From: Sphingobium algorifonticola
GTDB lineage: Bacteria > Pseudomonadota > Alphaproteobacteria > Sphingomonadales > Sphingomonadaceae
DNA: 64,000 bases
NCBI RefSeq assembly: GCF_004005485.1
Contig: NZ_RZUL01000002.1
Location: forward strand, 1 to 64,000
Direction: 5' to 3'
Every line of letters begins with the position of its first letter. Position 1 is the stretch's first letter. The notes under the pieces were generated by a model. That model was not told the DNA's origin, did no database searches, and saw only the letters and a list, made by a program, of their open reading frames with translations. Position numbers and translations under genes: made by a program. This document shows, piece by piece, positions 9,038 through 17,036 of this stretch.

Positions 9038-9893
9038 TGCGGTAGAGGAGCCGCGCGCCGCGCTGGCTTTCGGGGCGGCGGGTGACCGGCCATTGCGGCA
9101 GTCTGCGGCGGCGCAGCATGGCGTTCAGACTATGCAACTCCCCCTCCGCGATGCTGCGCCGCGACCGCCAGGTGATCGAGAAGCTGATGGAGACGGCAGC
9201 GCCGTTGTGCACGAAATGGGGTGCCTTGACGGGCACATGGATCGCGTCGCCCGCATGCAGGACTACGGCTTTTCCCCGGCCGCGGAACGCTTCGTCCCAC
9301 GCAAGATTGCGATGCGCCCCCGCGTGGAACGCTTCGCTCTGTTGCGACGGCACCAGTGCGTCGTCGCCTGCGGGAAAGACGGTCATTGTCTTTTCCCCTT
9401 CGATCTGGAGCAGGATGTTATGTTCCGGGTCCATGTGGAACGGTGTCACGCTTTCGGGGGAGGACAGGAAGATGAACGCTTCCCGGTGCAGCATCGGTCC
9501 GGTCCGGCGCGCGACGATCGGCGCAAGCTCCGCCAGTGCGGCATCCAGCATCGCCGCATAGGCGGGATCGCGCTCGACATTCTTCATGACCACCCAGCTT
9601 CCATTGCTGTCGATGGTGCGGACGGTCTCGCCCAATGTCAGGCCGTTGGTCGGCACATCCTCCGGGCGGATACCGAGCGGCAGCTTGCCCGGATTATATT
9701 CGACGCGATCGGCCGGCATCCGCTCTGCCAGCTGGGCCAGCGCCTCGCGGGAAAACAGCGGATGACCCGCCAGTTCGTGGTGCAGTTTCGTCGCGGCATC
9801 GGGATAAGCCGCGCCGAACGCTACACGCGCCGATTCTGGAAAGGCACGCGGCGCGCTGGCCACACCGGGATCAATGGGATCATGCAGCGACAT
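9015..9893 (-). CDS. Cupin_8/JmjC-like protein
   Basis: 292 aa. The core has the Fe(II)/2-oxoglutarate dioxygenase pattern: FHMDPEHN (H-x-D) around residue 155, with the distal His in HAGDAIHVPVKAPHFVHNG around residue 220-238. This is the layout of cupin-like/JmjC hydroxylases, which act on protein or small-molecule substrates. It begins 3 bp after the stop of the GNAT gene at 9897-11042 and is probably co-transcribed with it. An AAGGA lies about 10 bases before the ATG, inside the end of that gene. The substrate is unknown. Confidence 0.75.
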   Translation of the reverse strand: MSLHDPIDPGVASAPRAFPESARVAFGAAYPDAATKLHHELAGHPLFSREALAQLAERMPADRVEYNPGKLPLGIRPEDVPTNGLTLGETVRTIDSNGSWVVMKNVERDPAYAAMLDAALAELAPIVARRTGPMLHREAFIFLSSPESVTPFHMDPEHNILLQIEGEKTMTVFPAGDDALVPSQQSEAFHAGAHRNLAWDEAFRGRGKAVVLHAGDAIHVPVKAPHFVHNGAAVSISFSITWRSRRSIAEGELHSLNAMLRRRRLPQWPVTRRPESQRGARLLYRIMRKLGA

Positions 9894-9896
9894 GGA

Positions 9897-11042
9897 TCAT
9901 CGTTCCTTCAGACGGGCCGCTAGGCCCTCGACCAGATTGGCTGCGGCGAATGTGGCGGATCGGCGCATCTTCGCATAACCTGCGCCGCGCAATGCGATGC
10001 GATATTGCACGATGCTGCGCCGTTCGCCCCACAGGCTGTCGATCATCGGATGATCGGGGGCCGCACAGCTGTCCATCCACGCAATGCCGGGGTCGCCCAG
10101 GACCGCGCGCAGATTGTCGATTTCGATCAGCACACCGGGGGAAAACCGCCCCAGCGTCTCGTCGATCGCGATCTTGAAGGAAAAGGCACCCTCGCCGTGG
10201 CGGAAATTGACAAGCATGGCGATCGCCTTGCCGTCGAGGTCGATGCGGAGGAACTGCAAGCGCCCCGCCGCCATCGCTGCCGCGGTCGCCGCGCGAAAGA
10301 ATGCGGCAGTATGCGGCGCGCAGGACAAGGCGGTGCCCGCACGACCTTTCCACCCCGAAGCCTCCAGCGTCAGGAAATCCCCGCACCAGCGTGGCAGGGT
10401 GGCCGCATCCGTCAGAATGTGGCTTTCGATTCGCCCCATGTCCGCCAGTCGGTTCTGCAATCGGCGGATTTCCTTGCGCGTCTTGGCACGTACATTGGCT
10501 TCCCAATAGGCTTCGGCCGACAGATCGGATCGCAGCAGCGCCCGGTCGTAGCGCCCGATTTCACGAACCGGACGACGCTGTGCGGCACAGACCGCTTCCA
10601 GCGCGGCGGCATTCGCACCGGCCGCGTCAAGGCCGCGCATGTGCAGAAATCCCGGCGCCCAGTCGGCCTGGTCGAGCTGTGCGAGGAACGCTGTCCAAGC
10701 CGCGCGCTCACGCCCCCGCGCCACAATGGGTGCGCCGAAAAAGCATTGGTCGTGCATCCAGTTGGCGATGTTGGCGACCGGCAAACGGCCATGCGCGCGC
10801 ATCGCCGTCACCGGCATCAGGCCGATGAGGTACGGCCCGTCAAAGGCTTCCAGGATCCGCACGTCGGCATTGCCGCGCAGATGGTCGATGGCCGCGCGGA
10901 GCATGTCGGGCGCATAGAAGGCATTGGGTTCGGCCGCCGCCTCGGCCAGCGTGGCCCAGCGGGCATCGGGCGACAGACCATCGGGGGGCTGCAACGGATG
11001 CCCCATGCCGGGCTTGAGGGCGGGATTGGGCGCCATGTCCAT
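9897..11042 (-). CDS. GNAT-fold acyltransferase (FemAB/BioF2-like), copy 2
   Basis: 381 aa of the same family as 7946-9037. Shared features are a middle basic stretch (NVRAKTRKEIRRLQNRLADMG), the LQFLRIDLDGKAIAMLVNFRH strand and FSFKIAIDETLGRFSPG followed by a conserved DSCAAPDHPMIDSLWGERR. It is upstream of and nearly contiguous with the cupin gene. AGGGG precedes the ATG at 11042. Proteins of this fold include peptidoglycan aminoacyltransferases and the Caulobacter ceramide synthase. Assignment to any substrate is speculative. Confidence 0.75.
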   Translation of the reverse strand: MDMAPNPALKPGMGHPLQPPDGLSPDARWATLAEAAAEPNAFYAPDMLRAAIDHLRGNADVRILEAFDGPYLIGLMPVTAMRAHGRLPVANIANWMHDQCFFGAPIVARGRERAAWTAFLAQLDQADWAPGFLHMRGLDAAGANAAALEAVCAAQRRPVREIGRYDRALLRSDLSAEAYWEANVRAKTRKEIRRLQNRLADMGRIESHILTDAATLPRWCGDFLTLEASGWKGRAGTALSCAPHTAAFFRAATAAAMAAGRLQFLRIDLDGKAIAMLVNFRHGEGAFSFKIAIDETLGRFSPGVLIEIDNLRAVLGDPGIAWMDSCAAPDHPMIDSLWGERRSIVQYRIALRGAGYAKMRRSATFAAANLVEGLAARLKER

Positions 11043-11116
11043 GCCCCTGCGCCTAACGCCAAATGATTAGGGAATGGCTAAGCGCCTGCGCCTTGTAGCG
11101 CCTGCATCGCCGATGC

Positions 11117-11827
11117 TCAGTCGCGCAGCGCGCAGGGCACGATGCTGTCGGGGCGGGGGCGGGCGGCGATCTTGCGAAAACGCGCCAGATAGCCTCCCGC
11201 GCTCGGGCGCGCGATCACCTGTTCCAGCCGATATCCCACCGCTGCGAACTCGCAGGCCAGCAGGCGCGGCGGTGTCCCGTGCTGTTCGGTCGGCCGGTTG
11301 GCGTCGACCACGATAACTTCGCCGTCCTTTTTCAACGCCGGGTGCAGATTCCACAGAAACGCATAAGGCTCGCTGATCTCGTGATACATATGCACCATCA
11401 GCACCCGGTCGAAACTGTTGGCCGGCAGCTTGGGATCATCGACGGTGCCCAGTTTCAGGCTTACATTCTTCCAGTCTTCCCGCGTCACGCGGCGGCCCAG
11501 CGCGTCGATCACCTCCGCCAATATGTCTTGCGCCAGCACGCGGCCTTCCGGCCCCACCCGTTTGGCGAGGCGCACGGTGTAATAGCCTTCGCCCGCGCCG
11601 ATGTCCGCCACGGTCATGCCGGGCCGTATCCCGGCGAGGTCCATGATGCCTTCCGCTTCGTTGACCCGGTCGCGGGCCTCCTCGGTCGACCAGCGTGTCG
11701 ATACGATCGGTGCGACCGGGCGGTCGGCCTTGGGAAAGGCCTGGGCCGACGCCGGGCGATCGGGATCAACGGCCGCGCCGCATCCGGCAAGCAACGCTGC
11801 AACAGCGAGCAGGCCGGACCGGACCAT
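11117..11827 (-). CDS. Lipoprotein-like class I SAM-dependent methyltransferase
   Basis: 236 aa. The first 16 residues form a lipoprotein signal with lipobox LLAGC (Cys16), then a class I methyltransferase fold: GMTVADIGAGEGYYTVRLAKRVGPEGRVLAQDI (SAM site), DRVLMVHMYHEI and KKDGEVIVVDANRP. An exported SAM-dependent enzyme is odd because SAM is cytoplasmic; related exported proteins exist in proteobacteria but their role is unclear. The start codon overlaps the prfB stop as TGATG, implying translational coupling. It lacks the NPPY motif of PrmC, so it is not the release-factor methylase. Confidence 0.75.
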   Translation of the reverse strand: MVRSGLLAVAALLAGCGAAVDPDRPASAQAFPKADRPVAPIVSTRWSTEEARDRVNEAEGIMDLAGIRPGMTVADIGAGEGYYTVRLAKRVGPEGRVLAQDILAEVIDALGRRVTREDWKNVSLKLGTVDDPKLPANSFDRVLMVHMYHEISEPYAFLWNLHPALKKDGEVIVVDANRPTEQHGTPPRLLACEFAAVGYRLEQVIARPSAGGYLARFRKIAARPRPDSIVPCALRD

Positions 11828-12954
11828 CAGTCGACATCCTCGACGACGACCTTCTCTCCCGTCACCTTCTGGCTGAGGGCAGCCGCCATATAGGGGTCAA
11901 GCGCGCCATCGAGCACATCGTCGGGCGCGGTGGAAACGACGCCGGTGCGCAGGTCCTTCACCATCTGATAGGGTTGCAGGACATAGGACCGGATCTGGTG
12001 GCCCCAGCCGATGTCGGATTTCGATGCATGTTCCGCGCTCGCCGCTGCCTCACGCCGTTGCAGTTCGGCTTCATACATCCGCGCCTTCAGCATGTTCATG
12101 GCTTCCGCCTTGTTCTTGTGCTGGCTACGCTGGTTCTGGCAGGCAACGATGATGCCGGTCGGGATGTGGGTGATGCGCACCGCCGAATCGGTGGTGTTGA
12201 TGTGCTGGCCGCCTGCACCCGACGCGCGATAGGTGTCGATTTTCAGGTCGCCTTCGTTCACTTCGATATCGATGTTGTCGTCGATCACCGGATAGACCCA
12301 GACCGAGGAAAAGCTCGTGTGTCGCCGCGCGGAGCTGTCATAGGGGCTGATGCGGACAAGGCGATGCACACCGCTTTCGGTCTTGGCATAGCCATAGGCG
12401 TTCTCGCCCTTGATGAGCAAGGTGGCGGACTTGATGCCCGCCTGCTCGCCGCCATGATAATCGACGATCTCGACCTTGTATCCGCGCCGCTCAGCCCAGC
12501 GCACATACATGCGCTGGAGCATTTCGGCCCAGTCCTGGCTTTCCGTGCCGCCAGCACCGGCGTGGATTTCGAGATAGGTGTCGTTGCCGTCGGCTTCCCC
12601 GGCGAGTAGCGCCTTGACCTTGTCCTGGTCGGCGCGTTCGGCAAGCTCTTTCAGTGACCCGATCGCTTCGGCGATCATCCCCTCGTCGCCTTCCGCCTCG
12701 GCCATTTCCAGCAGCTCGGCAGTGTCGTTCTTCTCACTTTCAATCGCCCGCGTCGCATTGATGGCGCTGTCCAGCCTTGTGCGCTCGCGCATCACCTCCT
12801 GCGCCTTCTTCGGGTCGTCCCACAGGGTCGGGTCCTCGACGCGCGCGTTCAGCTCGTCCAGCCGCCGCAGCGCCCGGTCCCAGTCCAGAAAGCGCCGCAG
12901 AAGATCGAGCGCGGCGTCGATACGATCAATATGTTGCTGCGCTTCGGCGCGCAT
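11827..12954 (-). CDS. prfB: Peptide chain release factor 2
   Basis: 375 aa. It recognises UGA and UAA stop codons in the ribosomal A site. Motifs: coiled N-terminal domain, [19 protein letters not shown], codon-reading loop [15 protein letters not shown] (SPY in place of E. coli SPF, as I recall for other alphaproteobacteria), and the peptidyl-hydrolysis [14 protein letters not shown] segment with GGQ. The frame is uninterrupted, so there is no programmed frameshift as in E. coli. The ATG at 12954 is preferred to a TTG two codons upstream because GGAG is 7 bases before it. It leads a coupled pair with the methyltransferase gene. Confidence 0.95.
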   Translation of the reverse strand: MRAEAQQHIDRIDAALDLLRRFLDWDRALRRLDELNARVEDPTLWDDPKKAQEVMRERTRLDSAINATRAIESEKNDTAELLEMAEAEGDEGMIAEAIGSLKELAERADQDKVKALLAGEADGNDTYLEIHAGAGGTESQDWAEMLQRMYVRWAERRGYKVEIVDYHGGEQAGIKSATLLIKGENAYGYAKTESGVHRLVRISPYDSSARRHTSFSSVWVYPVIDDNIDIEVNEGDLKIDTYRASGAGGQHINTTDSAVRITHIPTGIIVACQNQRSQHKNKAEAMNMLKARMYEAELQRREAAASAEHASKSDIGWGHQIRSYVLQPYQMVKDLRTGVVSTAPDDVLDGALDPYMAAALSQKVTGEKVVVEDVD

Positions 12955-13001
12955 GGTCAATCTCCAGTTTCGTCATTCCGGCGGAGGCACTCAGGTGCCC
13001 G

Positions 13002-15551
13002 TCAATATATGCCGCCTTGTTCCTGCATGAAGTCGCTGTCGTTCCTTGGCCGCCCGGCCACGGCATTGGCGCGTGCGGCGGCGACTTTTTCCTGCTCCTC
13101 GACTTCTTCCTTCCGGATGGTGCGCCGCGGTTCGGATTCGGGCTTGAACGCTTCCCAGATAACGGCCGACTTGGGGTCGTCGCCCGGCCACGCACCATAG
13201 ACGCGCTTGCCCGATCGCCGGTCGATCCGCACCATGCGGATGCCGTTCGGGGCGATGAACGGCGTTTTCGGCATTTTGGCCAGTATCGGCGCCATCGCCT
13301 GTTTCCAGATTGGCGCCGCGATCCGCCCGCCCTGCGCGTAACCGCCAAGGCTGCGCGGATTGTCATAGCCCAGATAGACACCGGCCACGAGATCAGGCGA
13401 CCCGCCGACGAACCAGACGTTGGTCGGGCCGTTCGTCGTGCCGGTCTTGCCGAACAATGGTCGGTCGAGATCGCGCAGCACCGTCGCGGTGCCCCGCTGG
13501 ATAACCCCTTCGGTGATGTGGACGATCTGATAGGCCGTCATCGGGTTCATCACCTGCCGCCCTTCGGGCGCAAAGCGCGGCATCGGCTTGCCGTCCCAGT
13601 TGGGCATGTTGCAGCCTGCGCAGGCCCGCCAGCGATCGGGCCAGATCACCTTGCCGCGCCGGTCCTGCACATAATCGATCACCCTGGGGCTGAGCGCGCG
13701 GCCATGATTGACCAGCATCGCATAGGCATTGGTCATCTTTTCGACCGTCGTATCGCCGGCCCCCAGCGCAAAGGCCAGATAGGGCTGATAGTCGCCGATG
13801 CCCATCGCCTTGATGGTTTTCACGACCCGATCCATGCCGGTCTGCGATGCCGCGCGCACGGTCATCAGGTTGCGCGACTGCTCGACGCCCCAGCGCATCG
13901 TCTGCGGCCCGGCGCTGCTGCCGGAGAAGTTGCGGAAGCATTTCTGCCCGAGCCGCCCGCCCTGATAGACGCAGAACGGCCCGTCGACGATGATCGAGGC
14001 GGGGGTCATCCCGCTGTCCAGCGCGGCGGCATAGACAAACGGCTTGATGGTGGATCCGGGTTGCCGCTGCGCCTGTGTTGCGCGATTATAGGCCGAAAGG
14101 CGCGCGTCGAAGCCGCCTTGCATCGCATGGATGCGGCCACTGCGTGTTTCCTCGATCACCATGCCGCCCGACACCTCAGGCACGTTGCGCAAGGCCCAGG
14201 CGCTGCCGTTGCGGATCACCGCGATCAAGTCGCCCGGTTTCAGCGCGTTGAACGCCGGGCCGCCGGTCCGGCGATAGGGCATTTGCGCGGCAGCGGCAGG
14301 CAGCACGCCCGTTTCCCCGCCGCCAAAGCCGATCTGCGCCGCGCTGCTGTCGCGGCTTATGACGGCCGCGACTTGCCAGCCCTCATAATCGATGCTGACC
14401 GGACTGACTGCCATTTCGCGCTGCCAGCCATTTTCGATGTTGATCTTGCCGACCGGACCGGACCAGCCCTTGCCCGCATCATAGCGTTGCAGCCCCGCGC
14501 GCAATGCGGCGCTGGCCAGCCGCTGCATTTCGGGGTCCATCGGGGTGCGGACCCACAGGCCACCGGCGTAGACGCTGTTGGGGCCATCCTGCGCCTTTTC
14601 ACCAAACTTCTGGATCAGGCGGCGGCGCACTTCCTCGATATAATAGCCACCCGCGCTGCCATAAGGCGAACCCCGCTGCGCGACGGTGCCCAGCGGCGTC
14701 GCGATCGCGGTGCGATACTGCGCGTCGTCGATGAAGCCGTTGCGGCGCATCTCGCCCAGCGCCCAGTTGCGTCGCTCGATCGCGCGGGCAAGGCCCGTTG
14801 CGCTTTCGGGGCGGTAATTGGCGGGGCCTTTGGGCAGGATGGCGAGATAGGCCATTTCGGGCAAGGCCAGCTGCGCCACATCCTTGTCGAAATAGGCGCG
14901 CGCCGCCGCCTGGACGCCATAAGCGTTGCGGCCCAGAAAAATCTGGTTGAGGTACAGTTCCAGAATCTGCGGTTTCGTCAGCACATTTTCCATGCGCCAG
15001 GCGAGGATCATTTCCTTCACTTTGCGCGTGGGCGAATATTCGTCGCCGATCAGCAGGTTCTTGGCGACCTGCTGCGTGATCGTCGATCCGCCGCGCGCCC
15101 GCTGACCGGAGCCGAGCTTGCTGACATAATCGACCACCGCGCCCGCAAAGCCGGGGAAATCGACACCATGATGCGAAAAGAACGTCTTGTCCTCCGCCGC
15201 CAGATAGGCCTTGACCAGCAACGGCGGATAATCGGCATATTGCAACTGCACCCGTCGCTCGCGCGCATAGCTGTGGATCGGCTTGCCATCGATGTCGCGC
15301 ACGATGGTGGGCAGCGGCGGCTCATATTCCAGCAGGGTTGCCGCGTCGGGCAGACCGCGCGCGAAAATCAGCCAGAACAGCGCGACCGCGAGGACCAGCG
15401 CGCCACATGCGTAGGTGGCTAGGCGGAACCAGCGGCTATGCCAGCGGTCTCTTATGACTGCCTTCAGGCGCGCCCATGCGCCGCCTGCATCCCTGCGCAG
15501 ACGATAGCGGAAATTGTCGGTATCCGGGGGGGTAGGGGCGGCCTCATCCAT
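13002..15551 (-). CDS. mrcA: Penicillin-binding protein 1A (class A)
   Basis: 849 aa bifunctional peptidoglycan synthase anchored in the inner membrane by one helix (about 44-65). The glycosyltransferase domain shows AYLAAEDKTFFSHHGVD (catalytic Glu), RARGGSTITQQVAKNL and LELYLNQIFLGRNAYGV. The transpeptidase domain shows SxxK in PGSTIKPFVYAAAL, SxN in VEQSRNLMTV and KTG in FGKTGTTNGPTNVWFVGG. An extra domain lies between the two, as in PBP1A. The C-terminus is disordered and charged. It is upstream of prfB and downstream of the amidase, all on the minus strand, a cell-wall neighbourhood. Confidence 0.95.
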   Translation of the reverse strand: MDEAAPTPPDTDNFRYRLRRDAGGAWARLKAVIRDRWHSRWFRLATYACGALVLAVALFWLIFARGLPDAATLLEYEPPLPTIVRDIDGKPIHSYARERRVQLQYADYPPLLVKAYLAAEDKTFFSHHGVDFPGFAGAVVDYVSKLGSGQRARGGSTITQQVAKNLLIGDEYSPTRKVKEMILAWRMENVLTKPQILELYLNQIFLGRNAYGVQAAARAYFDKDVAQLALPEMAYLAILPKGPANYRPESATGLARAIERRNWALGEMRRNGFIDDAQYRTAIATPLGTVAQRGSPYGSAGGYYIEEVRRRLIQKFGEKAQDGPNSVYAGGLWVRTPMDPEMQRLASAALRAGLQRYDAGKGWSGPVGKINIENGWQREMAVSPVSIDYEGWQVAAVISRDSSAAQIGFGGGETGVLPAAAAQMPYRRTGGPAFNALKPGDLIAVIRNGSAWALRNVPEVSGGMVIEETRSGRIHAMQGGFDARLSAYNRATQAQRQPGSTIKPFVYAAALDSGMTPASIIVDGPFCVYQGGRLGQKCFRNFSGSSAGPQTMRWGVEQSRNLMTVRAASQTGMDRVVKTIKAMGIGDYQPYLAFALGAGDTTVEKMTNAYAMLVNHGRALSPRVIDYVQDRRGKVIWPDRWRACAGCNMPNWDGKPMPRFAPEGRQVMNPMTAYQIVHITEGVIQRGTATVLRDLDRPLFGKTGTTNGPTNVWFVGGSPDLVAGVYLGYDNPRSLGGYAQGGRIAAPIWKQAMAPILAKMPKTPFIAPNGIRMVRIDRRSGKRVYGAWPGDDPKSAVIWEAFKPESEPRRTIRKEEVEEQEKVAAARANAVAGRPRNDSDFMQEQGGIY

Positions 15552-15621
15552 CGCACAGAGGCTTTAGGGTCCAAAGCGGGGCAGGACAAGTGTGCCTGCG
15601 TCGGGCATCGGCCGATGAGGC

Positions 15622-16521
15622 TCAGGGTGTCGCCAGCCTGCGCGCGAAATAGACTTCAATGCCCCGGGCGACGCCGTCGGCAATTTTTATGCGCCCGGCG
15701 CGCGATGCCATGAATGCCGCGTCGCGGGCATTGCTGATATAGCCGGTCTCGAAAAGAACCGATGGCGTATCGGGGGCCTTGAGCACGATCAGCGAGGCAA
15801 AGCGGTGGGCGGCGGTGCGGAACGTCAGGAAGGGTGCCGCCTCGCGCTGGAGCACACGCGCGAAATCGGACGACTGGCCCATCGTCTCGCGGCGCGTCAG
15901 GTCTATGAGGATCGAGGATATGTCCGCATCCTGCCCGCCAAGGTTGACGCCGTTGATGATGTCTGCCTTGTTCTCGCGCGCCGCCAGCCGTGCGGCTTCC
16001 CGGTCCGACGCGGTTTCGGACAATGTGTAGATGGTGGCCCCCTGGGCGTCCCTGTTGTCGGCGGCGTCGGCGTGGATCGACAGGAAAAGGTCGGCGCTCA
16101 GCCGCCTGGCGATGCCATAGCGTTCCTGTAGCACGAGGAAGCGGTCATCCTCCCGCGTCAGCGCCACGCGTACGCGTCCTCCGGCAACCAGCCGATCACG
16201 GATCGCCTTGGCGATCGCCAGCGTCAGATCCTTTTCCTTCGCGCCATTGTCGGGATTGCTCGCCCCCGGATCATGCCCGCCGTGGCCCGCATCGATCACC
16301 ACCAGCGGGCGTGAACCGTCGCGCGGTCCGTCGACGCGTGGCAAGGCGATGCCGCTTGCGGCGGGCGGGATCGGCACGGTGATGCTGTGCATGCGGCGCG
16401 GCGGGCGAGCGGCCCAAGCGACTGGCCCGGCGCTTTGCCGGGCGGCCGCGATCTCCGCCGACCCCGCTGCATCGGGCAGCAAGCGCGACAGCGCGACGCC
16501 AAGGGCCAGGGCAGCGATCAT
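15622..16521 (-). CDS. N-acetylmuramoyl-L-alanine amidase (Amidase_3)
   Basis: 299 aa. A hydrophobic N-terminus suggests export, followed by about 60 linker residues and the zinc amidase domain: VVIDAGHGGHDPGA (His and following Asp/Glu), KEKDLTLAIAKAI, LTREDDRFLVLQERYGIAR, ADLFLSIHADAA (second zinc His) and SVLFETGYISNARDAA (catalytic Glu). It cleaves the bond between MurNAc and the stem peptide during cell separation. No AMIN domain is seen, so it is a short AmiC/AmiA-type enzyme. It is 70 bp from the PBP1A start and likely in the same unit. Confidence 0.9.
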   Translation of the reverse strand: MIAALALGVALSRLLPDAAGSAEIAAARQSAGPVAWAARPPRRMHSITVPIPPAASGIALPRVDGPRDGSRPLVVIDAGHGGHDPGASNPDNGAKEKDLTLAIAKAIRDRLVAGGRVRVALTREDDRFLVLQERYGIARRLSADLFLSIHADAADNRDAQGATIYTLSETASDREAARLAARENKADIINGVNLGGQDADISSILIDLTRRETMGQSSDFARVLQREAAPFLTFRTAAHRFASLIVLKAPDTPSVLFETGYISNARDAAFMASRAGRIKIADGVARGIEVYFARRLATP

Positions 16522-17036
16522 GCCCGTGCTTCTGCCCTTGGCTGCGGGCTGGCGTCCAGCCTAAAATGCGCAGGGGCTTAACGATCTGTTTACCATGTCG
16601 GGCGCAGACCCGATCGGAGGGAAGTCTTGCGTCCGTAACAAAAAAGTTGGGCGCGCCGTTGCTCGAACGGCGCTTGGCTGCTACCCCTCTCGCGTTCCGT
16701 GAAGTCCGCCACGCTGCGGCATACGCCCGGAACATGTACGTATCGCCACCCATGGTGAAGGCGATCCAACAGGTTGACGCTGCATGAGGCATTTTTCCCC
16801 GTCCCAGAACAGGCCCGACAAGGGCCTTGGGGCGTGGGCGGCTCTCGCCCGGCCCGGACACTTTACCGGCCCTGCCGTTGCAGCAGACACGCATGACCAC
16901 CATCACAACCGGACGCTGCCCCGGCAGGCGCAGGGTTGGCCTGTGCCACCCGCCATGCGCATCGCCAGGCCGTCCCCCTTATTTGGCGTGGCCGCCCGGC
17001 CCCCGGCCGCTGGCCCCCACGCCCGGAGTATAATGC
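16522..17036 (+). promoter_or_regulatory. Long intergenic leader upstream of rne
   Basis: About 515 bp between the divergent amidase gene and rne with no convincing gene. It should hold both promoters and the rne leader, which is the site of RNase E autoregulation in enterics. A frame from the ATG at 16894 to the TAA at 17031-17033 (46 codons) ends 3 bases before the rne ATG and contains the rne Shine-Dalgarno GGAG (17025-17028). The 3' half is GC-rich with many self-complementary stretches. No specific motif can be called. Confidence 0.4.

Noticed and set aside
11827..12954. Possible programmed frameshift in prfB
   Set aside because: The frame is continuous from the start through the GGQ motif, and no early in-frame UGA with a slippery site is present. 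The SPY variant of SPF also looks normal for alphaproteobacteria.
12777..15422. 881-codon plus-strand frame
   Set aside because: It is a high-GC shadow of the PBP1A gene on the other strand; its translation is Arg/His/Ala-rich with no domain.
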